Shown: positions 1 to 7,957 of the stretch, piece after piece
How the letters are laid out: the number at the start of each line of letters is the position of its first letter
Position numbering within the stretch: the stretch's first letter is position 1
Origin: Nematocida ironsii
Lineage: Eukaryota > Microsporidia
Reading direction: 5' to 3'
NCBI GenBank assembly: GCA_001642415.1
Contig: LTDK01000144.1
Coordinates: 38,118 to 102,117 of the forward strand
Length of the DNA: 64,000 bases
Made by a program: the position numbers and the translations under genes
Notes under the pieces: model-generated
Seen by the model: only the letters and a program-made list of their open reading frames with translations
The model's database searches: none
What the model was told of the DNA's origin: nothing

Positions 1-1668
1 TTATATAATAATACAGAATATATTACACATAGTGTAAATAATATTAATAAGGATTGGGAATATTTACTTAGTAATAAGTTTATTTCTTTATGGTCATTGT
101 GTAATAATTGTAAATATAATGATAATTATGTAATAAGTAATGATTTATTTATTAAACCTTCTGATATATTTTATGATATAAATTATAACACAAAGTTGAT
201 GATATTTCCAGTATTTACTGATCATTGTGTAATAAGTAATTCTATTAATATTATAACGGTAATTAATTATTTATTACATAATAGAATATATTACACATTA
301 TATATTATATTATTATATAATAAAAACATATTACCTGAATATTATTGTATGTCCGCTATAAAAAGACTACTAGATGAAATAGAATGTGTAAGAGTAAAAG
401 ACTTATACTACATAGTAGATAAAGTTATAGGTAATAATATAGATAGGATTAATAACACAATGTGTAATAAGTTATACAATAGTACAGAATATAAATTAGG
501 AAATTTATCACATGATGAGATATTATTTATATTCAGTAAAATTTTTAAAAAAAATAACGAAGATTTTTATATTGAAAAAAACAAAAATATCAGCAAAGGG
601 GGTTCTGGTATATTCAGTAAGTTTATTAAAACCATAAAAAATGGAAATTCTATAAGTAAAAATAAAGAAAAAGGTCACCCATCAGGGTATCCTAATAATA
701 AAAGTATCAAAGACTGTGATAAAGTATCTAGTGGAGTACATCAGGAGAGTAATACTGTATTATTAGACAGTGATATGATTGTATGTCCTATGTGTATTAA
801 TGTAAGAAATAAGAATAGAAAAAATAAAAATATTCCCAATAAGGAAATACCGTTAAATACCGTTATTTCTAAAAAAGGAAATAGTTCAGCAGATAAAAAT
901 TTAAATACAAAAAAACCAGATAATAATCCTAGTAACCCGGATATTTCTGATATAATCAGGATAATATTCTTATTATCACCGAATTCTCCTTCTATTCTAT
1001 TAAGGAATAAGCCATCATACATCTTAATTAAGTACTTTACAGTGCATTTATATAATTTATCAATTACAGATATAAATGAACTGTTTTTAATTTTATCAAA
1101 ATCACAAATAACACCTGAAATAATAGAATTATTTTTTTATGGATTACCCGTTTTGTCATCTCCTAATAAGGTAATTTTCATAAATATTTTAATAAGTAAT
1201 ATATCTTTAATAAGGATAGAATATATTTATAAGTACAGTAACATATTAATAGAAATACAAAATATTTTCAAATTAATAATTCCGTTATTATTAAGTGAAA
1301 AATATAAAATAGGAGTATATTTAGTGTTTATGCATATAAATAGGATAGATATAAGTGGTATTCAAGAGGTATTAACGGTTTTAATTAAAAAAATAGACCG
1401 AGAAAGGATATCCGTTATAAAATACGTTATAAATTATTTAGATGAAAATTTTTGTAATAAAAAATGGAGTATTTTCAAAAGCACCATCAAAGATCAGAAA
1501 AAAATGAAAAAAGAAGAGAAAGAAAGTGCCTGGTTAGAAAGAAAAGAGAAAAGAAATAAAACTTGGACAGAATTTATAGAAAACGAGAAGAAAAGATTCT
1601 CAGGTGAATGTACACCCACAGAAAATCATAAAGAAAAAGAAAAAGGATGGGAAAATAACGAATGGTAA
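1..1668 (+). CDS. 5'-truncated, very divergent PP2A B56-like regulatory subunit (putative)
   Basis: The reading frame is open from the first base of the window, so the true start lies upstream; the visible part is 556 codons. The C-terminal third is all-helical and resembles the end of the B56 (B') regulatory subunit of protein phosphatase 2A. A segment with 'LPVLSSPNKVIFIN' sits where B56 has its 'WP..SPKEVMFLNE' helix, and the tail 'KKMKKEEKESAWLERKEK' resembles the charged 'K.K.REE.W.KIE' tail of B56. B56 would direct PP2A to substrates. A low-complexity Asn/Lys/Ser-rich insert (about codons 200-315) splits the helical parts. Copies of the local palindromic repeat are translated within the gene (for example near 94-106, 223-237 and 453-470). 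The assignment is inference from pattern; it could also be another HEAT-like helical protein. Confidence 0.4.
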   Translation, partial: LYNNTEYITHSVNNINKDWEYLLSNKFISLWSLCNNCKYNDNYVISNDLFIKPSDIFYDINYNTKLMIFPVFTDHCVISNSINIITVINYLLHNRIYYTLYIILLYNKNILPEYYCMSAIKRLLDEIECVRVKDLYYIVDKVIGNNIDRINNTMCNKLYNSTEYKLGNLSHDEILFIFSKIFKKNNEDFYIEKNKNISKGGSGIFSKFIKTIKNGNSISKNKEKGHPSGYPNNKSIKDCDKVSSGVHQESNTVLLDSDMIVCPMCINVRNKNRKNKNIPNKEIPLNTVISKKGNSSADKNLNTKKPDNNPSNPDISDIIRIIFLLSPNSPSILLRNKPSYILIKYFTVHLYNLSITDINELFLILSKSQITPEIIELFFYGLPVLSSPNKVIFINILISNISLIRIEYIYKYSNILIEIQNIFKLIIPLLLSEKYKIGVYLVFMHINRIDISGIQEVLTVLIKKIDRERISVIKYVINYLDENFCNKKWSIFKSTIKDQKKMKKEEKESAWLERKEKRNKTWTEFIENEKKRFSGECTPTENHKEKEKGWENNEW

Positions 1669-1718
1669 ATTAATTACTATATTAGGAAATAAGAAATAAA
1701 ATAAAAATTTATATCATA

Positions 1719-1781
1719 TACAATATAATACACAATGCATAATAAATAGTGTACAGTAATAAGTACATAATATAATACACA
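1719..1781 (+). repeat. 63-bp direct repeat, copy 1
   Basis: It matches 1860-1922 over 63 bp with one mismatch that I can see (C versus T in the ACACAATG(C/T)ATAAT segment). It belongs to the palindromic repeat array. Confidence 0.75.
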
Positions 1782-1859
1782 ATGTATAATAAGTTTACAG
1801 TAATAAGTACACATTGTATAATAAGTTTACAATAACATAATAGTGTAAAGTAATAAATA

Positions 1860-1922
1860 TACAATATAATACACAATGTATAATAAATAGTGTACAGTAA
1901 TAAGTACATAATATAATACACA
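1860..1922 (+). repeat. 63-bp direct repeat, copy 2
   Basis: Second copy of the 1719-1781 repeat, 141 bp downstream in the same orientation. Confidence 0.75.
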
Positions 1923-2133
1923 TTGTGTATTAATTATTACTTAGTACACAGTGTATAATATGTAATGAATAAATTATTTTAATTTAATATACTCATGTAT
2001 TACATTGTATAATATATTACACAATGTGTAATAAGTTTATTACTTAATACATCATATGTGATAAGTTTATTATTTATTATACATTATATCATATATTTTA
2101 ATTATTTATTATACAATGTGTAATAAATATTTT

Positions 2134-2646
2134 ATGAATAAACTATACTTAATAATATACTTAAGCCTATTACTTATTGTACAATGTGCAAATTATATTA
2201 AATATAACACATTGTGTAATAAACAATGTAAAGAATGTGGTTCAAAAATACCAAGATATATTACACAACCTGTAAAAAGTAATAATCAATCTAATATTTT
2301 ATACACAATGAGTACTAAGTATACAAATAATAAAATTAAAAGAAAAAGGAAAGAAATACAAGATAAAAATTTTAAAGAGGCGGAGGAGAGGAGAGACTAT
2401 CAGAAACAACAAGATATAATAAGAAAGAGAATGAAGGAGTTAGAAAGAGAAATGAAAGCATTAAATATTAAACAAATGAAGATATCAAGAGAACTAGCAA
2501 AGGAGAATTATAATAAGAAGAGATACCCGTATAATATACCAAGACCAGGAAGTGTAATATATAATGAACAGATTAATTCATTAAATACAACAGAAAATAA
2601 ACCAAAATATAATACACAATGTGTAAAAAATAAAAGTACATTTTAA
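2134..2646 (+). CDS. Small secreted or anchored basic coiled-coil protein, unknown function
   Basis: A 170-residue product if translation starts at the second in-frame ATG (2134). The ATG at 2116 adds only MCNKYF, encoded by a repeat unit, and would weaken the signal sequence. Residues 1-19 (starting MNKLYLIIYL, ending QCA) look like a signal peptide. A short Cys-rich stretch (CNKQCKECG) follows, then a strongly charged Arg/Lys/Glu helix (about residues 65-140) likely to form a coiled coil, and an Asn/Thr/Tyr-rich tail. No family is recognised. A signal peptide plus a charged helix suits an exported protein, but that is inference. Palindrome units are translated inside it ('TLCNKQCK', 'TQCVKNK'). 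Confidence 0.6.
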   Translation: MNKLYLIIYLSLLLIVQCANYIKYNTLCNKQCKECGSKIPRYITQPVKSNNQSNILYTMSTKYTNNKIKRKRKEIQDKNFKEAEERRDYQKQQDIIRKRMKELEREMKALNIKQMKISRELAKENYNKKRYPYNIPRPGSVIYNEQINSLNTTENKPKYNTQCVKNKSTF

Positions 2647-2780
2647 TTATAAGACAATGTGTAATAAATAAAATAATGAATAAAAAATAAAATAAAAAAT
2701 AAAAATAAAATGTATAATAATTAGTCTGTATTACAACCGAATATAAATTATAATAGTACTTTAAAATTACTTAGTTAAAT

Positions 2781-3731
2781 TTACTTATAATTCTTGGTGT
2801 GTATTTGATTATTCTGTAAATATTTCCTTATTTCAGATATTTTTATGACATTTTCTGGATTTTTCAGGTTTTTTCTTGTTTTTATTTCCTTTTTAGGAAT
2901 ATTTAACTGAATTTCCTCTGAAAAAAGTAATTCCTGAATACTTTCCTGAATATTTTCCATTTTTACAGTGTGCTTGTGACAAATATCATACTGTACAGGT
3001 ACTTTTTTATTAAAAACCGTTATGTTCGTGTATATTTTGTATGTAAAACAAAATTTATTGCAAATATAACAGTTTTTTACCATAAAAATATTTTTAAATA
3101 CCGAAAAAGGAAGATATTTTTTTATATTTCCGTTATAATTAACTAAATATTCCGTTATAATATTACATAACGATAATTCAGGTTTAATAACAGCAGTTAC
3201 ACTCTCAGGAGAAGAGAAATTAAAATCAACTAAATAAGGCAGTTCTAATATCCTGGGTGATGCATACTTTATATTACTCCTTAGTATAGTAATACTCTGT
3301 AATGTTTTAATTTCCGTTATGACAGTTGGAAATTCTTCAAATAAATTACCTGAAACATCAATTACTTTTAAATTTAAAAATTTTACAGATTCAGGTAATT
3401 CCGTTATTTGATTATCTGCTAAATTTAATTCTTGTAAGAGTTTTAACTCCTTTATCTCTGATGGAACAGAAGTTATCCTGTTCTTACATAAATAAAGAAT
3501 ACTTAAATCCTTTAATTCTTTTATTTCAGGTGGAATTTCCGTTATTTTATTACAACAAATTTGTAAAATTTTGATTTTCCTTAAATATTTTATATTTCTG
3601 TTGATATTTATGATATTATTCTTACATAAATACAGATATAAAATATTTTTGTTTGTTTTGATTTCTTCTTTTTTTTTATTAACAATTTTTATTCCTATGC
3701 TTACTTCTGGTACACTAACAACAACTCCCAT
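2781..3731 (-). CDS. Leucine-rich-repeat protein with a Cys/His-rich C-terminal part
   Basis: 316 residues. About five LRRs of the 23-residue 'plant/Ras-suppressor' type (L..L.L..N.I..IP..I..L) run from residue ~30 to ~175, with typical LxxLxLxxNxI cores. A non-LRR region follows with 'CYICNKFC' and later 'CHKHTVKM', spaced so that a small zinc site is possible, and then a Lys-rich tail. No signal peptide is evident (the N-terminus is MGVVVSVPEV), so it is probably intracellular. LRR folds bind proteins, but no partner can be named. The start is the first ATG after a stop. It lies in the palindrome-rich block but contains few repeat units. Confidence 0.75.
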   Translation of the reverse strand: MGVVVSVPEVSIGIKIVNKKKEEIKTNKNILYLYLCKNNIININRNIKYLRKIKILQICCNKITEIPPEIKELKDLSILYLCKNRITSVPSEIKELKLLQELNLADNQITELPESVKFLNLKVIDVSGNLFEEFPTVITEIKTLQSITILRSNIKYASPRILELPYLVDFNFSSPESVTAVIKPELSLCNIITEYLVNYNGNIKKYLPFSVFKNIFMVKNCYICNKFCFTYKIYTNITVFNKKVPVQYDICHKHTVKMENIQESIQELLFSEEIQLNIPKKEIKTRKNLKNPENVIKISEIRKYLQNNQIHTKNYK

Positions 3732-4099
3732 TTTAGAATATTCAGAAATTTAAAGTATATGTATAAAAAATAAAGTACTTGTTGTTCATTGTGTAATATA
3801 ATTGGATAAAATATACGTGGTATAATTGGTTAGTATATGCATAGTATTTACTATACTATATGTAATATATAATAAATATAATACACAATACATAATATAT
3901 AATAAACATATTAAGTTACATAACTTATTACACATATAGCATAACTTATTACGCAATGCATACTAAATAATACACCATAACATAACTTATTACACATTGT
4001 ATATAACTTATTACACATATAACATAACTTATTACACATTGTGTGCTATTTATTATTTATTATACTATTATTTATAAATTCTATTATATTATTTTTTTT
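3732..4099. repeat. AT-rich intergenic region with palindromic repeat units
   Basis: A 368-bp gap between divergent genes. It is packed with forms of TTATTACACATTGTGTAA and CATAACTTATTACAC (for example 3900-4045). No gene or clear TATA box stands out against this background. Confidence 0.6.
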
Positions 4100-5260
4100 A
4101 TGGATGTGAATATGCTTACACTTGGTACTATTCTACCACAAGATATGACTAATTCTATACTAAATGAGATTAAATCCATATGTAACTTTAAATATAATGG
4201 ATTCTACGGACCACAGCCAGTCTCTTTAACTAAAGAATCATTAAATTTAATTAAATCAATGGATTATTACGTATGTGAGAAGAGTGATGGACTAAGAGCA
4301 TTATTATACTATAAATATACTAATAGTACAGTAGAAATATACTTTATAACCAGAAATAATGAAATATTTATAAGTAATTGTGTTATAAACAATGATATAC
4401 AAGTAAAAGGTAGATACTTAATGGATGGAGAAGTAATCCAAGATAAATCAGGTAATTTCCAGTATATTATATTTGATATGGCAATATTTAACAGTAAAAG
4501 TATCTGTAAGCATAATTTAAATGAAAGATTAACAATGGCAATGAAATTTTTACAAATAAGTGAAGAGAGAAGGAGGGAGAGAGAAAATCAGAAAAGACAA
4601 AAAATAGAAAAAAATGATAAAAAAATAGATGAGATAAGGGAGAAAGAAGATCACCAAGATAAAATAAGTAAAAATAATAACCCTGTTGAACTAACTGTAT
4701 TATTAAAGAGAATGCATAAGAGTTATGGTATAAGTGAAATATTCTCAGAAATAATACCAAAATTATCCCATGAGAATGATGGATTAATATTTACATGTGT
4801 AAATTATCCATACATTCCAGGTACTTGTGAATATTTCCTAAAATGGAAACCACCTCATTTAAATTCAGTTGATTTCCGTATAAGGAAACTTTCAGATATT
4901 TTTTATAAATTATTCGTAATACATAACGGTAATGAAATATTTTATGATATATTCTGTTATAACGTAAATAATCATTATAATATAAGTAATGATCAGGAAA
5001 TAGATGGATTAATAGGAGAATTCTGTTATAATCCTAAAGAATATGCATTAGATACAGAATATACACAAGTAAAAGGGAATTGGTCATTATTACGTATACG
5101 TACAGATAAATTATTACCAAATGCGTATAAGACTGTACTAAATATAGTAAATACTGTATATGAGAATATAACATATAAGGAATTAGTCAGGAATACATTA
5201 GAAATAAGGAATAATTGGAAAGAGAGGGAGAGAAATAAATACACAATGTGTAATAAATAA
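4100..5260 (+). CDS. CEG1: mRNA capping enzyme, guanylyltransferase subunit
   Basis: 386 residues from the first ATG (4100). It transfers GMP from GTP to the 5' diphosphate end of nascent mRNA in the nucleus. The nucleotidyltransferase motifs are in order: motif I 'CEKSDGLRAL' with the GMP-accepting lysine at residue 61; 'FITRNNEIF'; 'LMDGEVI' and 'FDMAIFN' (motif III/IIIa region); 'DGLIFT' (motif IV); 'LKWKPP' (motif V, Lys250); then a C-terminal OB-fold region. A strongly charged insert (about residues 150-200) between motifs IIIa and IV is not typical. The last residues (TMCNK) come from a repeat palindrome overlapping the stop codon. As in other fungi, triphosphatase and methyltransferase would be separate genes. 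Confidence 0.93.
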   Translation: MDVNMLTLGTILPQDMTNSILNEIKSICNFKYNGFYGPQPVSLTKESLNLIKSMDYYVCEKSDGLRALLYYKYTNSTVEIYFITRNNEIFISNCVINNDIQVKGRYLMDGEVIQDKSGNFQYIIFDMAIFNSKSICKHNLNERLTMAMKFLQISEERRRERENQKRQKIEKNDKKIDEIREKEDHQDKISKNNNPVELTVLLKRMHKSYGISEIFSEIIPKLSHENDGLIFTCVNYPYIPGTCEYFLKWKPPHLNSVDFRIRKLSDIFYKLFVIHNGNEIFYDIFCYNVNNHYNISNDQEIDGLIGEFCYNPKEYALDTEYTQVKGNWSLLRIRTDKLLPNAYKTVLNIVNTVYENITYKELVRNTLEIRNNWKERERNKYTMCNK

Positions 5261-5411
5261 ATTTAAATATAAAAATTTTAATAAAATAAAAAATAAAAAT
5301 GAAAGATAATGCAAATATATAACTAGACTAATTATAGATAACTGTATTGTATTAGATATAAATGAGTTAGATACACCTAGATTAAATACAACAGGAGATA
5401 GACTAAATATA

Positions 5412-5708
5412 ATGGAAGATAGACTAAATAGACCAAATAATACACTAAATAATACACTAAATAATACACCAAATATACCAAGTACATCAGAATACAGTGT
5501 ATATACGTTAAATACATCAGAAGATAACATACATAGACCAAATACACCAGATAATATACCAAATATACCAGAAGATAGATTAAATACAACAGAAGATACC
5601 ATAGATACAAAATCATTATGTTTTAAAGTATTTGTGATAATTATATGTACTATTGTATGCTTATTACTACTGTATACACCAGTAATACACAGTTTATTAA
5701 GAAATTAA
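5412..5708 (+). CDS. Small tail-anchored protein with Asn/Pro/Thr-rich repeats
   Basis: 98 residues, starting at the first ATG of an open frame. The N-terminal ~65 residues are degenerate short repeats rich in Asn, Thr and Pro (N-T-L-N-N-T, N-I-P-N-I-P, E-D-R-L-N). A single hydrophobic segment (VFVIIICTIVCLLLLYTPVI) near the C-terminus would act as a tail anchor. No family is recognised. A frame on the opposite strand (5198-5602) is also open across these repeats. I prefer the plus strand because it has a clear membrane anchor and non-repetitive end; the gene call remains tentative. Confidence 0.45.
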   Translation: MEDRLNRPNNTLNNTLNNTPNIPSTSEYSVYTLNTSEDNIHRPNTPDNIPNIPEDRLNTTEDTIDTKSLCFKVFVIIICTIVCLLLLYTPVIHSLLRN

Positions 5709-6212
5709 AATATATTACATATTGTGTAATAAATTGTATAGAATATATTACACATTGTATATAAAGTTATATTACAATATTTTTATATTTTAAATATTTA
5801 TGCACTCTGTTGTAATATAGACTAATTTTCTGTTGTAATTAGTCTATGTTATATACTTATACATAAAATACAAAAATAATAAAAATATTTATGTATAACT
5901 TATTATGTAATGTGTAATAAATTATATATAATTTATTATACAATATGTAATATATTTTATTATTATACTAGTATGTATAAATAGACTAATTAATATATTT
6001 TATAATACACTATGTAGTATATATATACAATATATAGTATATAATGTGTAATAAATTATATATAACTTATTATATAATGCGTAATAAGTAATATATAATG
6101 TGTAATAAGTAATGCACATTGTGTAATAAGTAATATACAGTGAATTAATGAATAAATTTTAAAGTAATAACCCGATATAACCCGAAATTAAAATATCAAA
6201 TTTATTTATGGA
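5709..6212. repeat. AT-rich, palindrome-rich intergenic region
   Basis: No gene seen. Repeat units of the TGTGTAATAA type continue to about 6.13 kb and then stop. Two tandem TAACCCG motifs (6168-6174 and 6178-6184) mark the right edge, just beyond the stop codon of the next minus-strand gene. Confidence 0.6.
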
Positions 6213-7844
6213 TTAAATGGTTAGTCTGCGCGTATGCTGATAGAATATGGAAAGAATAGATAAAATAATAAATATTGATAGGATTGTAAAGCACATAACC
6301 ATTGCACCTATGTTCTTGCCCCTCTCCTCTAACATACTGTTATTATTGGACATTCTGATGGTTTTAGACCGGTCTAGTAATGTACTGTACTGAATGTACT
6401 GATGGTGTACATACGTGTTTGCATGATTAAATATACAGTTCTCTACAATAATCACTCTAAGACCGGGCATAGAAACAAGTACTTCTAGAAGGTTTGGTAT
6501 TTGACTGTTATACACACTGAGTGTTCTGAGCCTGTATAACTTATAAAAACAAAAAGGCATTTCATGCTTGCCTTGTAAGTCTGAAAAAGAAAGTGTACGG
6601 ATTATTCTGAGAAGATTGATCCAGTCACTCTTCTCTTTTGGAAAGCTTTCTTTTAATAACCGTATGTATACGCCATTCACAAATATTTCTAAATTAATAA
6701 TAGTCACTAATTGAAGAAATTCTGCTATTTGCTCTTCTTCTTCTGGGGTGAGTATGCACATCTCAGATACGAACTGATTCCTGCCTGGGAGGGAGAGAGT
6801 GTTTTTCTGGTTTAGTGCATTATACGTGATAATCGTGACATTATTGTATATGTGTGTGGATATGTGCTTGAGAAGTATACTCCATTTTTTGAATGCTTTT
6901 TTATAACAGCAGAATACAACTTGTTCCTTCTGTATGACTAAGTATGAAAGAACTTTGTTTATATACGCACTGTATCCAGGAAGAATATCATTAGATGAGT
7001 TAATCATAGTATTATTCTGTGCTGAGAATGGGGTTTTACTTAAATATATTACCTCTAAATATATATTTGGATTGCATATTACAACTAAAGGAATACTTCC
7101 CATGTAATTTGTATGTATAACTAAGTGCAGTGTACATGGTACTAATTTTATTGAAGAATAATCTATTCTTAGATTGTTTACTCTTTCAGCACTTATGGTG
7201 ATTTCTTCAGCAGATGCCATATCAAGTAGGGATAAGTTCATGTTAAAGGAATAATTCTTGAAGAAAAAGGTTTTTGCTTTTGGGAGGGTTAAAGTAATAT
7301 CCTGTGATAGTGTGATATAATTCATGTCCAGAATGAGTGTTTTAAGCCCATAGCATTTTGATAGATTAGAAAGACAGGCAGTAATTGTATAGTTTTCTTT
7401 TTTATTAATAACTATGCATACGGTTTCTAGTGGTGCAATACTTGCAAGTATTGTTATTAGCTGGTTAGTGATGAGTTCTGGACGTCTTATTATGACTTCA
7501 TTTATTCTGGGCAGCCATCTGGCAAGAAATTCATCTAACTCTATGCCTTCAGGTGGGAGAGTATTCAGTCTCTCTGATCTTGTAGTGACTCGTATGCAAA
7601 TTGCATTATTAAGACTATACTCTAAAACAGTTTTGTCCATAAAAGAAATAATTATAAATTCACTCTCTTGTGTGCAAACTTGCCAACTGTAGTCCTTTAA
7701 ACTAAAAACATTACTGGCTTGTGCGTATAAGGACATAGTCGATATAACTGCTAACATATACATAATCATATGCAATCCCCAATATTTTGGTCTTTTTTCT
7801 TGTGTGTGTCTCCATGTTTCTGAGTACAAGCTTATTCTTAGCAT
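6213..7844 (-). CDS. Secretory-pathway LRR-like membrane protein, unknown function
   Basis: Up to 543 residues. The first ATG (7844) gives a hydrophilic leader before the hydrophobic stretch; a start at Met26 (7769) would put 'MIMYMLAVISTMSLYAQA' at the N-terminus as a conventional signal peptide and is preferred on biological grounds. The body has irregular leucine-rich repeats (for example 'LRTLSVYNSQIPNLLEVL', 'LRVIIVENCIF') typical of divergent microsporidian LRR families. A C-terminal hydrophobic segment (AMVMCFTILSIFIILSILSIF) with a short basic tail implies a type I membrane protein. It is divergently paired with an LRR-RING gene, 113 bp away, and both have secretory leaders and LRR-like bodies, so they may descend from a common LRR family. 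No specific role can be stated. Confidence 0.7.
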   Translation of the reverse strand: MLRISLYSETWRHTQEKRPKYWGLHMIMYMLAVISTMSLYAQASNVFSLKDYSWQVCTQESEFIIISFMDKTVLEYSLNNAICIRVTTRSERLNTLPPEGIELDEFLARWLPRINEVIIRRPELITNQLITILASIAPLETVCIVINKKENYTITACLSNLSKCYGLKTLILDMNYITLSQDITLTLPKAKTFFFKNYSFNMNLSLLDMASAEEITISAERVNNLRIDYSSIKLVPCTLHLVIHTNYMGSIPLVVICNPNIYLEVIYLSKTPFSAQNNTMINSSNDILPGYSAYINKVLSYLVIQKEQVVFCCYKKAFKKWSILLKHISTHIYNNVTIITYNALNQKNTLSLPGRNQFVSEMCILTPEEEEQIAEFLQLVTIINLEIFVNGVYIRLLKESFPKEKSDWINLLRIIRTLSFSDLQGKHEMPFCFYKLYRLRTLSVYNSQIPNLLEVLVSMPGLRVIIVENCIFNHANTYVHHQYIQYSTLLDRSKTIRMSNNNSMLEERGKNIGAMVMCFTILSIFIILSILSIFYQHTRRLTI

Positions 7845-7957
7845 GGTTTACAGGTGTATTTTGGATTATACTTATTGGAGTATATATTTATTGGATGCTT
7901 TAGTTATGCTCTGATTGGTCACTCAGAAATAAAGATGTTTACATATCTGGTGGATTA
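7845..7957. promoter_or_regulatory. Short divergent promoter region between two LRR-like genes
   Basis: Only 113 bp separate the two outermost ATGs, so both transcripts must start here. It contains 'tatatatt' (7880-7890 area), an AT-rich TATA-like element, but I cannot assign it to one gene. Confidence 0.35.

Larger units (their letters stand above)
1669..2133. repeat. AT-rich intergenic array of palindromic repeat units
   Basis: No gene is seen. The stretch consists of variants of ACACAATGTGTAATAA and related words. It includes one perfect 7-bp-arm palindrome TTACACAATGTGTAA at 2017-2031 and a longer direct duplication (1719-1781 and 1860-1922). Confidence 0.7.

Noticed and set aside
5198..5602. 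A minus-strand frame overlapping the capping-enzyme end and the 98-residue gene
   Set aside because: It is a by-product of the low-complexity repeats; the plus strand has the membrane anchor and ATG.
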